Assembly (NCBI GenBank): GCA_963837425.1
Contig: CAWINH010000006.1
Coordinates: forward strand, 186,001 to 250,000
DNA: 64,000 bases
Direction of reading: 5' to 3'
DNA from: CAWINH01 sp963837425
GTDB taxonomy: Bacteria > Chloroflexota > Limnocylindria > QHBO01
Shown: piece after piece, positions 1-7,366 of the stretch
Position numbering within the stretch: the first letter of the stretch is position 1
Layout: each line of letters opens with the position of its first letter
The notes under the pieces: generated by a model
The model's database searches: none
Told to the model about the DNA's origin: nothing
The model's input: only the letters and a program-made list of their open reading frames with translations
Position numbers and translations under genes: made by a program

Positions 1-289
1 AGCGCTGCGCCTGTTCGTGAAGAGCGGCGGCTGCTCGGGCTTCAGCTACGGCCTGGCCTTCGACGAGAAGATCGGCGAGGACGACCGCGTCGAGCACCAT
101 GGCAACGTGCCGGTTGTGATCGACGCCTACAGCGCCCAGTACGTGAGCGGCGCCGAGATCGACTACGTCGACTCCCTGATGGGATCCGGCTTCGCGATCA
201 ACAACCCGAACGCGGTGTCGAGCTGCGCCTGCGGCTCCTCGTTCAACACCGACGGCTCCCCGGCCCGCGCCGGAGGGTGCGCCCACTAG
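1..289 (+). CDS. HesB/IscA/ErpA-family iron-sulfur cluster carrier, 5' end outside window
   Basis: Open from base 2 to a TAG stop at 287-289; the reading begins ALRLFVKSGGCSGF, so the true start lies left of the window. The three family cysteines are visible: one in CSGF near the start and two in the C-terminal CACGSSF, which ligate an Fe-S cluster during transfer to apoproteins. An internal GTG at 17 would remove the conserved beta strand and is not the start. The extra tail after SSF (DGSPARAGGCAH) carries one more cysteine. Family assignment is firm; A-type subtype (IscA versus ErpA) cannot be decided. Confidence 0.9.
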   Translation, partial: ALRLFVKSGGCSGFSYGLAFDEKIGEDDRVEHHGNVPVVIDAYSAQYVSGAEIDYVDSLMGSGFAINNPNAVSSCACGSSFNTDGSPARAGGCAH

Positions 290-329
290 CGCCCGACTGG
301 ACTGCGGATCTCCTCCGCGCAAGGCCGAT

Positions 330-352
330 GGCCCCGGCAGACCGCCGGGGCC
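330..352. terminator. bidirectional hairpin between convergent genes
   Basis: A perfect inverted repeat, GGCCCCGGC then AGACC then GCCGGGGCC, lies between the stop of the HesB gene and the stop of the convergent SDR gene. There is no long T-run, so intrinsic termination would rely on the strong GC stem. Position and symmetry suit a shared terminator. Confidence 0.6.
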
Positions 353-374
353 TCGTCATGAGCGGGGCCCGCAA

Positions 375-1298
375 TCACGCGGCGCGGTAGTGGCGCAGCA
401 GCTCCGACGCGTATCGGCGCCCGAGCTCGTCGCGATGGTGAACGGCCCACTGGGTGAGGCTCGTGCGCCCGACCGGCGGCGCATCGGAGACGAGCAGGCC
501 GGCCAGCAGGCCTCGCACCTCGTCGGCGGTGAGCATCACGTCCCGCGTCGCGAGACCCACGATCCCCGCTCCCGCCAACGCGAGCGGCGGCGGCAGGTGA
601 ACGATCCTCGCGCGCGCGCCAATTGCCCACCTCACGGTCCGCACCAGCTCGTCGAAGGTGAATCGCTCGAGCCCGGGAGCGTCCCGGACGATGCGCTGCT
701 CGTCGGACAGGGCGAGCGAGGCGATGAGCTCGGCAACGTCCTCGACGTGGACCGGCTGGACGAGATAGCTCCCATCGCCCGGGATCCCGAACACCGGGAC
801 GTGGCGCAGCGACCACGCGATGTTGTTCAGCAGGATGTCGCCGGGCCCGTAGATCCAGCTCGGCCGCACGATCGCCCACTCGAGCCCGCTGCGCAGCACC
901 AGCTCCTCGACCCGTGCCTTGCCGCGGAAGTACGGCAGGGGTGAGGCGGCCGACGGATTCGTGATGCTGACCTGGACGACGCGCTGCACCCCGGCCGAGC
1001 GCGCCGCGATCAGGAGGCGCTCGGTGTTCGCGACGGCGCGCTCGTAGGTCGTGCCACCGCGCTCGAAGCGGACCCAGTACGTGTTCACCAGGACCGATGC
1101 ACCCGCGAGACCGCGCCGCAGCGCGGCCGCGTCCGAGAAGTCGAGCGGCTCGGTGCGCATCGCCCCGGACTCGGGCGTCTTCCGCCATGGATGCCCGGTC
1201 AGGTTCACGACCTCCGTCCCACCGGAGAGCAGCCGGCGTGCAACGTGGCGCCCAACGAAGCCGTTCGCCCCGGTGACCGCGACCCGCGTGGTGGTCAT
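375..1298 (-). CDS. SDR-family NAD(P)-binding oxidoreductase (NDUFA9/NmrA-like)
   Basis: About 307 residues starting MTTTRVAVTGANGFVGRHVA, a Rossmann TGxxGxxG signature. An upstream in-frame ATG at 1331 would add eleven unconserved residues, so I choose 1298. An atypical SDR fold continues with a VRPSWIYGPGD segment and a C-terminal substrate-like region. Proteins of this type are annotated as NAD-dependent epimerase/dehydratase or complex I NDUFA9-like; the substrate is unknown. It is divergent from a GbsR/MarR-type regulator, and a palindrome covers its likely promoter, so it is probably that regulator's target. Confidence 0.85.
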   Translation of the reverse strand: MTTTRVAVTGANGFVGRHVARRLLSGGTEVVNLTGHPWRKTPESGAMRTEPLDFSDAAALRRGLAGASVLVNTYWVRFERGGTTYERAVANTERLLIAARSAGVQRVVQVSITNPSAASPLPYFRGKARVEELVLRSGLEWAIVRPSWIYGPGDILLNNIAWSLRHVPVFGIPGDGSYLVQPVHVEDVAELIASLALSDEQRIVRDAPGLERFTFDELVRTVRWAIGARARIVHLPPPLALAGAGIVGLATRDVMLTADEVRGLLAGLLVSDAPPVGRTSLTQWAVHHRDELGRRYASELLRHYRAA

Positions 1299-1360
1299 CG
1301 GGCAGTCGTGGCGCCGGCCAGGCGTTGCCATCGGGGTGCGTCCATCTCACCGCTCCATTG

Positions 1361-1378
1361 TGCTAATCTGCGTTAGCA
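1361..1378. promoter_or_regulatory. palindromic operator TGCTAA-N6-TTAGCA
   Basis: A perfect 6+6 inverted repeat with a six-base spacer sits in the divergent intergenic region; a further TTAGC half-site follows at 1384-1388. It lies immediately downstream of the predicted SDR -10 box, where a bound dimer would block transcription. Binding by the adjacent GbsR-type protein is inferred. Confidence 0.6.
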
Positions 1379-1407
1379 AGTATTAGCCCGATACGTGCTA
1401 CTGTCAA
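1379..1407 (-). promoter_or_regulatory. predicted promoter of the SDR gene
   Basis: On the minus strand TTGACA (1402-1407) is followed after 17 nt by AATACT (1379-1384). The palindromic operator begins directly after the -10 element. Confidence 0.5.
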
Positions 1408-1444
1408 GGCGCACGTTCGGAAGATCTCGACGGAAGGGAGCGGC

Positions 1445-2158
1445 ATGGCGCCGACGACGCCGACCACGGAGACCGCGGAGCAGATCCGCCGCGAGTTCGC
1501 CGCCGCCTGGGGCGAGATCGGTGGCGCATGGGGCGTGACGCCCTCAACGGCCACGGTGCAGGGCTACCTCCTGGCACACGGCGGCCCGCTCACCGAGCCG
1601 GAGGTGCGCCGAGCGCTCGGGATCAGCCATCGCGCGGCCAGCCTGGCGCTGGCGGAGTGCGAGGAATGGGGGCTCCTGCGCCGCGCGGACGCGCCGCGCC
1701 GCAGCGGTCAGCGCGGGCCGGCCGCCGCCGCGTGGGTGACGGTCGGGGACCACTGGGCCTGGTTCCGGCGGGTCGCCGCGGCGCGCAAGGAGCGAGAGAC
1801 GGATCCGGTGATGCCGGTCATCGAACGCTGCGTCGACCTGTCGGCGCGGGGCGACGATCCCGAGCTCGCCGACCTCCACGAGCGTCTCGTCGGCCTCCTC
1901 GAGTTCGTCCGCCGCTTCGATCGAGGAGTCGAGATCTTCGTGACCGGCGAGCCGGACGCGATCGCCCGCGTCTTCGCCGGGCTGGGTCAGCTCGACGCGG
2001 CGACCGTGACGCGGCTGTGGTCGCTGATCGGGCAGCTCGAGGCCGGCGAGCTGGCGGCGGCGCTCGAGGCGCTCGCCCGGCTGCCGCCGGCCGCGACGCG
2101 CCGGCTGATCGCCGTTGCCGACTCGGCGGCGATGCGCCGCCTGCTCGGGATCCGCTAG
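1445..2158 (+). CDS. GbsR/MarR-family transcriptional regulator
   Basis: 237 residues. A winged-helix DNA-binding domain spans roughly residues 15-105 (LTEPEVRRALGISHRAASLAL is the helix-turn-helix, followed by a WGLLRR wing). The remainder is helical and probably dimerising, as in GbsR, the choline-sensing repressor family. A GGAAGGGAG Shine-Dalgarno lies just upstream of the ATG. It is divergent from the SDR gene with a palindrome between, the usual layout of a local autoregulated repressor. Ligand unknown. Confidence 0.82.
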   Translation: MAPTTPTTETAEQIRREFAAAWGEIGGAWGVTPSTATVQGYLLAHGGPLTEPEVRRALGISHRAASLALAECEEWGLLRRADAPRRSGQRGPAAAAWVTVGDHWAWFRRVAAARKERETDPVMPVIERCVDLSARGDDPELADLHERLVGLLEFVRRFDRGVEIFVTGEPDAIARVFAGLGQLDAATVTRLWSLIGQLEAGELAAALEALARLPPAATRRLIAVADSAAMRRLLGIR

Positions 2159-2173
2159 CCGAGCAGGGCGGGG

Positions 2174-3625
2174 CTACTCCCCCGAGCCGTCGTCCTCGAA
2201 GACGCCGGCCGCGGCGGTCACCGCCTGCTGCTCCCCGCCGCCGAGCGCCACCGGCAATGGTCGCGCGAGGTCCGGCACATTCACGTAGCGATCGACGAGC
2301 TCGCGGGTCCCGGCGATCTGGAGCCTGTCGAAGAGAAGGCCGAATTTCGCGCGGAGGTTCGCGCCGATCTGCTGCTCCGCATCGGCCGGGAGCGTCCACA
2401 GCCGTTGCTTGAAGGGGCCAATCGCCTTCTTCCGCGTCTTGTACAGGAACTGCTCATCGGTCTGGCCGTCCGATCGCTCGTCCGCGCAGTTCGTGCGGCA
2501 CCAGGCCATCATCTCGTCGTGGAGCTCTGCCGGAAGGCCGGGCTCGTCGTAGAGGATGTTCTGGAACCCGGTCGCGAGGTGGATCTCCGCGGTCCCGTTG
2601 GCGGGGAAGTGACCGAACGCCTCGTCGGGCAGGGTGCTGGCGCCGTGCTGAACGCAGCCGGCCAGCCCGAACTCGTCGCGCGCCACCGTCGAGAGGCGCT
2701 GCATCGTGTCGAAGTCGATCTTCACCTGGGCCACCGTCCCGTCCGGGAGCGGGACGCCGCCGTGGCTCGTGCCGGTCTGGATGCTGACCTTGCTGATCCC
2801 GGTCTCGCCGTCGGCGAGATGGCCGAGGTAGCCCGCCAGGTAGGCGCGCAGCTCCTCCTCGGTGGAGTTCGCCTTTCCGACCTCCCCGATCTCGCCGCCG
2901 ATGCTGATCGTCACCCCCCGGGGCTGCAGCTCGCGGATGAGGTGAGTCAGCTCGGCGGTGTTCGCGGCGTTCACGGCCTGTTCCTCGGCGATCGTCGGCT
3001 GCGAGAGGTCCACGAGCGTGGAGCTGTCGATGTCGATGTTGCAGAACCCGGCCGCCACCGCCTCGCGGGTCAGCTGCCTGAGACCCTCCATCTCGGCGGT
3101 CGGATCCGCTCGCCACTTCGTGGCGTTGAACTGGAAGTGGTCGCCCTGCAGGAAGACCGGCCCGTGCCAGCCGGAGCGCAGCGCGGCGGCCAGGATGACC
3201 GTCGCGTATTCCGCCGGCCGCTGGTCGGTGTACGCCATCTCGCTCTTCGCGATCTCGAAGATCACGGCACCCGCGTCCCGCTCGAGCGCCGCGGCGAAGG
3301 CCTGCCGCGCGGTGAGGTAGGCGACGGCCCGCACGTTGATGGCCGGGACCGTGAACCGGGTCGGCGGGAACTGGCCGCGGCCGCGGGCCATGTACAGGTC
3401 GTGAATGCTCGCCGAGCCGCAGCCCAGCGCCTGGGAGCCGCTCCAGATGATCCAGCGCGCGGCATCGCGCAGCGCGGGGTCGGGATTGAAGACGGCCTCG
3501 CTGACGAGCTCGTCAACCAGGTCGCTCCGGAAGCGGCCCTCGTCCGCGATGCCGAGCCGGTCGCCGTCGATCGTCGCAACGCCCTGCAGACGCGCGCGAA
3601 GCGCATCGGCCGATTGGATGGTCAT
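2174..3625 (-). CDS. class II fructose-bisphosphate aldolase family protein (long form)
   Basis: 483 residues, longer than the usual 280-360 residue class II enzymes. A TIM-barrel with metal-binding histidines is visible in FLQGDHFQFN and GCVQHGASTLP, plus an active-site ISIGGEIGEVGK segment. The family cleaves ketose bisphosphates with a divalent metal; long members occur in several environmental phyla, and true fructose versus tagatose bisphosphate specificity cannot be read here. A TAGGAT box lies six bases before the ATG, suggesting a leaderless message. The stop is 15 bases from the convergent GbsR gene. Confidence 0.85.
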   Translation of the reverse strand: MTIQSADALRARLQGVATIDGDRLGIADEGRFRSDLVDELVSEAVFNPDPALRDAARWIIWSGSQALGCGSASIHDLYMARGRGQFPPTRFTVPAINVRAVAYLTARQAFAAALERDAGAVIFEIAKSEMAYTDQRPAEYATVILAAALRSGWHGPVFLQGDHFQFNATKWRADPTAEMEGLRQLTREAVAAGFCNIDIDSSTLVDLSQPTIAEEQAVNAANTAELTHLIRELQPRGVTISIGGEIGEVGKANSTEEELRAYLAGYLGHLADGETGISKVSIQTGTSHGGVPLPDGTVAQVKIDFDTMQRLSTVARDEFGLAGCVQHGASTLPDEAFGHFPANGTAEIHLATGFQNILYDEPGLPAELHDEMMAWCRTNCADERSDGQTDEQFLYKTRKKAIGPFKQRLWTLPADAEQQIGANLRAKFGLLFDRLQIAGTRELVDRYVNVPDLARPLPVALGGGEQQAVTAAAGVFEDDGSGE

Positions 3626-3631
3626 GACCTC

Positions 3632-3637
3632 ATCCTA
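3632..3637 (-). promoter_or_regulatory. -10 box of a leaderless promoter (aldolase gene)
   Basis: TAGGAT on the minus strand with a six-base gap to the ATG at 3625, so the start codon coincides with the expected +1. The first three bases are also the TAG stop of the upstream small membrane gene. Confidence 0.6.
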
Positions 3638-3934
3638 GCGGAGGGCCGAAACGAGCGTGAATGCGAGGAGAGGGGCAATCCCCAGGCCGAGCAGCGCCGC
3701 CAGCAGGTACCAGTCGCGGGCCGCCCGCGAATCGGCGCTGCCACGCCGCACGAGTGAGTGCGTCCACGCCAGGACAGCCGACAGGCCGGCGACGTAGAGG
3801 ACCGCGCCGAGCCCCACCACGCCGATGAGCAGCGGGCGCACCGACACGCAGTCGCCGAAGGCCAGCGGACCGCCGCCCGGGCAGGGGCTGGCGAGCTCGA
3901 GGCCGATGAGGAGACCGGCGGCGGCCAGCACCAC
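3635..3934 (-). CDS. small membrane protein at the end of the cytochrome bc operon
   Basis: About 99 residues with three probable membrane helices (residues 1-14, 27-51, 74-97). I recognise no family. The GTG at 3934 is the first standard start in this frame, but the frame is open further upstream across the end of the preceding gene (HRLLRSIAPHLAWSAVVLA), which would complete the first helix, so the true start may be an upstream overlap with translational coupling. Last gene of the seven-gene bc operon. Confidence 0.55.
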   Translation of the reverse strand: MVLAAAGLLIGLELASPCPGGGPLAFGDCVSVRPLLIGVVGLGAVLYVAGLSAVLAWTHSLVRRGSADSRAARDWYLLAALLGLGIAPLLAFTLVSALR

Positions 3935-3966
3935 GGCCGACCAGGCCAGGTGCGGAGCGATGGACC

Positions 3967-4551
3967 TCAGGAGCCGGTGGACCAGGCGCGGGATGCGACT
4001 CCCGCCGCCTCAGCCTCGCGGCGCGTGATCCGTCCGTACTCGAGGTACAGGTAACCGAGCGCCGCCACCCCGAGGACGAACGAGATCGCACCCAGCCCGA
4101 GCGACAGGACCGTGGGCGGGATCCACGGCCACAGCGAGCCACCCGCGACGTTGAAGACGAGCCAGGGGATCATGATCAGGACCGCGAACAGGTACTGGAA
4201 GAAGTCCAGGAAGCGGATGAGCGACCAGCCGAACCCGCGCCGGCCACGTGCTGCCTGGGTCCAGAGCGCCATGACGATGATGGCCGTGAAATTCCCGCCG
4301 CCAACGAGGGCGGCGAGCAGGAAGCCGACGTCCTTCGTGAAGGTCAGGACGTACAGGGTCGAGCCGTAGTAGATGTAGTTCGGGATGTAGGCGACCAGGA
4401 AGTAGACGAAGAGGAAGAAGGGGACGCCCTTCAGCAGGGCCACCAGCCAGGTCTCCTGGCCATAGAGCATCCATGACATGAAGTCGTCGACGCCACCGAT
4501 CAGGCGCACGACCGGGCCGCGGCGGGATGGGATCTGGTAGCTGGCGGTCAT
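3967..4551 (-). CDS. multi-pass membrane protein of the cytochrome bc operon
   Basis: 194 residues with four predicted membrane helices (about residues 38-58, 70-92, 115-140, 145-168) and a basic C-terminus. No haem-binding CxxCH motif or conserved metal site is apparent. It starts four bases after the cytochrome c stop and is clearly co-transcribed with the Rieske/cytochrome b genes, so a structural or assembly role in the complex is plausible. Function not recognised. Confidence 0.7.
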   Translation of the reverse strand: MTASYQIPSRRGPVVRLIGGVDDFMSWMLYGQETWLVALLKGVPFFLFVYFLVAYIPNYIYYGSTLYVLTFTKDVGFLLAALVGGGNFTAIIVMALWTQAARGRRGFGWSLIRFLDFFQYLFAVLIMIPWLVFNVAGGSLWPWIPPTVLSLGLGAISFVLGVAALGYLYLEYGRITRREAEAAGVASRAWSTGS

Positions 4552-4555
4552 CTGC

Positions 4556-5359
4556 CTACCCCCCCTTCTGACTGAGGAGGAAGGTGATCACCGCCTGGAG
4601 CGCGTCGTCCGGAAGCGTCCCGACCGGGTGCGGCGGCATCCCGGTGCCGGTGCCGTCGTTGTAGTTCGCAGCCGAGTCGCGGATCCACTGCTCGAGCATC
4701 TTCCGCGGGTCGGCCTGGTAGTCGGCCTGCAGCTGGTCGAGATGGGTGATCGGGTTCGGCAGGTCGGTGACCGGCTGGTTGCCGATGTTCTGGAGGTTGG
4801 GTCCCACCGCCCCCTCGAGGTGCGCCCCGTGGCAGGTGACGCACTGCGCGTCGATGAAGACCTGGGCCCCGGCCTCGACCGTGTCGGGGACCGGCGTAGC
4901 CGTCTGCGCGCCCGCCTCGTCCGCCCAGCTGGTCACGAGCGCGGTGAGCGCGTCGACCTGCTGCAGGGTCAAAGGACCGCCGACCTCGTTGCTCCAGGCG
5001 GGCATGTCCGAGCTGACGTTACCGCTCACCACCACGCCGCCGAAGCGGATGACGAGGTTCACGTAGTTCGGGTTGATCTTCAACTTCGCGAACAGCGCCT
5101 TGCTGTGGAGATTCGGTGCCATGACCCCGGTGGTGCCCACCTCGCCGCCGGTCCCGTCCGCGCCGTGGCACTGGGCGCAGAAGGCGGTCGCGGGAACCTC
5201 CGGCGTCGGTGAGCCGAACATCTCCTGCCCGTACGCCAGCAGGTCCGACTGCGTCGACGCGAACGCCGCGTCGCGCCGCGGCTGATCGGTCAGCCAGTAG
5301 AACATGGTGAAGAGGGCGAGTGCGACGACGACGAACACGCCCAGCGTCTTGATCCGCAT
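4556..5359 (-). CDS. membrane-anchored di-haem cytochrome c
   Basis: 267 residues with an N-terminal anchor (residues 5-25) and two class I cytochrome c modules, each with a haem motif: CAQCH and CVTCH. Methionines following each module (e.g. SSDMPAW and GTGMPPHP) are likely axial ligands. It follows the Rieske gene after three bases, so it is the probable electron acceptor of the quinol oxidase complex, comparable to fused di-haem QcrC proteins. It faces outside the membrane. Confidence 0.9.
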   Translation of the reverse strand: MRIKTLGVFVVVALALFTMFYWLTDQPRRDAAFASTQSDLLAYGQEMFGSPTPEVPATAFCAQCHGADGTGGEVGTTGVMAPNLHSKALFAKLKINPNYVNLVIRFGGVVVSGNVSSDMPAWSNEVGGPLTLQQVDALTALVTSWADEAGAQTATPVPDTVEAGAQVFIDAQCVTCHGAHLEGAVGPNLQNIGNQPVTDLPNPITHLDQLQADYQADPRKMLEQWIRDSAANYNDGTGTGMPPHPVGTLPDDALQAVITFLLSQKGG

Positions 5360-5362
5360 GGG

Positions 5363-6016
5363 TCAGGCTGAGCAGTGCTGCATGTCTTCATACTTTCGCG
5401 AGTCGAAGGTGTCGGTGCCGATGGGTGGGCCGGTGATGATCGACGAGGTGTCCACGAAGTAGCTGCCGTTCTCGAACGTGGTCGTGAAGCGATCCATGCC
5501 CCGCGGTGCGGGTCCGGCGCGCTTCTCGCCGAGAACCGTGTATTTCGAGCCGTGGCACAGGCATTCGAACCAGTGGCTCGAGTCGCACAGCTGCGGGATC
5601 TGGCAGCCGAGGTGCGGGCACTTCCGGTAGAGCGCCAGGACGGACGCCGAGTGGACGTCCGCGAAATCGGCGGGGCTCGGAAGCGTGGTGCCCGGGTCGG
5701 GGATGTTCGCCGCGGTATTGCCTTTCACGAGCTCCTGGATGGCTGGAACGTTGATGAAGAAGATCTTCTGCTGATAGATGTAGGGCAGCCCGTTGGCCCA
5801 CTCAGCCTGGCGGGTCACGATGTCGGCGGCGGCGCCCACCTCGAGCTTGCCGCCCAGCCCACCGCGGACGTTCGGCCACAGGAAGGCGGCGGTGCCTCCC
5901 AGGAATTCGAGGGACAGGAGGCCAATGCCCGCCCCGAGCATGCGTCGCATGAAGCGGCGCCGGCTCATCTCTCCGATGCGAGGCCCGTGGACCTCGCCGT
6001 AGCTGTGCTCAGTCAT
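5363..6016 (-). CDS. Rieske [2Fe-2S] subunit of the cytochrome b6/bc-type complex
   Basis: 217 residues. The N-terminus has a Tat-like SRRRFMRRM signal followed by a hydrophobic anchor. The Rieske cluster motifs are CPHLGC and CLCHGS, giving two Cys and two His ligands and the disulfide pair. The ATG at 6016 overlaps the subunit IV stop (ATGA), which fixes this start although the frame is open upstream. Transfers electrons from menaquinol at the Qo site to the cytochrome c encoded next. Confidence 0.93.
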   Translation of the reverse strand: MTEHSYGEVHGPRIGEMSRRRFMRRMLGAGIGLLSLEFLGGTAAFLWPNVRGGLGGKLEVGAAADIVTRQAEWANGLPYIYQQKIFFINVPAIQELVKGNTAANIPDPGTTLPSPADFADVHSASVLALYRKCPHLGCQIPQLCDSSHWFECLCHGSKYTVLGEKRAGPAPRGMDRFTTTFENGSYFVDTSSIITGPPIGTDTFDSRKYEDMQHCSA

Positions 6017-6630
6017 AACGTGAAGAAGAGACCCCCTTCCCAGGGCCAAATCCAGTTCCAGCCGGGACCGCGGAAGAACGACCCGAAGAAGGTGACCAGC
6101 AGGCCACCCACCATCAGGCACATGAAGAAGACCCACATCAGCTTGCGATCGCGCGCCGCCTTGTACGGGCTGCGATCGACGTACGGAACCAGTGCCAGGC
6201 CGACGAGGTAGAGGGTCGGCAGCAGCACTCCGGCAACAGTCGGATTGAAGTAGCTGAGCAGCTCCTGGAGGCCCAGGAAGTACCACGGGGCCTTGGCCAC
6301 GTGGGGCGTGTTGCCAGCGTTCGCCATCTGCTCGAGCGGCGCCTGGATGAGGAACGAGGCGACCACCAGCAGGGCCATGATCAGCATCGCCATCAGGAAC
6401 TCGGCGCGAAGGAGGTGCGGCCAGGTGAGCACCGTCTCGTCCGGGCGCTTGTCGACCCGGACCATCGACTCCTGCTTCACGTAGGCCAGGAGGCGGAAGC
6501 GTTCCGTGCCGGGCACCCCCGGCGGCCCGGGAAGCTTGGGGCCCGCGCCGTGCTCGACCATGGGAACCTGCGGCGCCTGGGTCGGAGCGTTCTTGTCGGC
6601 GGTGGCGTTTGGTCGCTTCTCGATGGTCAT
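6013..6630 (-). CDS. cytochrome b C-terminal half (subunit IV-like)
   Basis: 205 residues, with three membrane helices after a proline-rich cytoplasmic N-terminus. ATG at 6630 chosen over 6672 because it begins the MTIEKRP segment next to the upstream stop. The Qo-site position usually PEWY reads APWYFLGLQELL, so the catalytic acidic residue is absent. The end (RGPGWNWIWPW) is like subunit IV of menaquinol complexes. Together with the preceding gene it forms a split cytochrome b as in b6f and Bacillus-type complexes. Confidence 0.9.
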   Translation of the reverse strand: MTIEKRPNATADKNAPTQAPQVPMVEHGAGPKLPGPPGVPGTERFRLLAYVKQESMVRVDKRPDETVLTWPHLLRAEFLMAMLIMALLVVASFLIQAPLEQMANAGNTPHVAKAPWYFLGLQELLSYFNPTVAGVLLPTLYLVGLALVPYVDRSPYKAARDRKLMWVFFMCLMVGGLLVTFFGSFFRGPGWNWIWPWEGGLFFTL

Positions 6631-6646
6631 GCCCTGCTCCCCTAGC

Positions 6647-7366
6647 CTACACCGGCCCGGAGATGCCGCCATCCTTCCGGATCCGCCAGAAGTGGACGAC
6701 CATCAGGAGCCCCGCGATGATCGGGAACGCGATCACGTGCATCACGTAGAAGCGGATGAGCGTGTCCTGGCCGACCTCGATGCCTCCGAGCAGGATGAAG
6801 CTCGACTGGGTGGAGAGGAGCGGCGCGTACGTCGCCATCTGGGTCCCCACCGTGATGGCCCAGAACGCGATCTGGTCCCACGGCAGCAGGTAGCCGGTGA
6901 AGCTCAGCCACAGGGTCGAGAAGAGCAGGATGACGCCGATGAGCCAGTTGAACTCGCGCGGCGGCTTGTAGGCGCCGTGATAGAAGACGCGGATCATGTG
7001 CAGGAAGACGGTAAGCACCATGAGGTGCGCGCCCCATCGGTGCATGTTGCGCACGAGTGAGCCGAAGGCGACCGAGTTGTCGATCGACTGGATGTCCTGG
7101 TAGGCCCGGCTGACGGCCGGGACGTAGAAGAACATCAGGTACACGCCGGTCACGGTCAGCACCAGGAACAGGAAGAACGTGATGCCGCCCAGGCAGAACG
7201 TGTACGTGTAGCGCACCGCGTGCTTCTTCACGCGCACCGGGTGGAGATGGAGGAAGACGTTGTTCATGACCGCCAGCGCGCGGGTTCGGCTGGTGGTCGG
7301 GTACGGCTGACGGAAGAGGCTGCGCCAGAGGGACGATTCCTTCACGAAGCGGACGAGGAAGCTCAT
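6647..7366 (-). CDS. cytochrome b6-like N-terminal cytochrome b subunit
   Basis: 239 residues, four membrane helices. Two haem b pairs: His in MHRWGAH with a second His 14 residues later (LHMIRV), and HVIAFP with its partner 15 residues later (VVHFW), the b6-type spacing. FCLGGIT aligns with YCLGGIT of cytochrome b6, whose Cys covalently binds haem ci, so a ci-type haem is likely. RVFYHGAYKPPRE matches the b6 RVYLTGGFKKPRE loop. Its start overlaps the stop of the flavoprotein gene by four bases. Confidence 0.93.
   Translation of the reverse strand: MSFLVRFVKESSLWRSLFRQPYPTTSRTRALAVMNNVFLHLHPVRVKKHAVRYTYTFCLGGITFFLFLVLTVTGVYLMFFYVPAVSRAYQDIQSIDNSVAFGSLVRNMHRWGAHLMVLTVFLHMIRVFYHGAYKPPREFNWLIGVILLFSTLWLSFTGYLLPWDQIAFWAITVGTQMATYAPLLSTQSSFILLGGIEVGQDTLIRFYVMHVIAFPIIAGLLMVVHFWRIRKDGGISGPV

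Noticed and set aside
5363..6286. Longer Rieske protein starting at 6286
   Set aside because: The first 90 residues are antisense-like text overlapping subunit IV; the ATGA overlap at 6016 and the Tat-like signal fix the shorter start.
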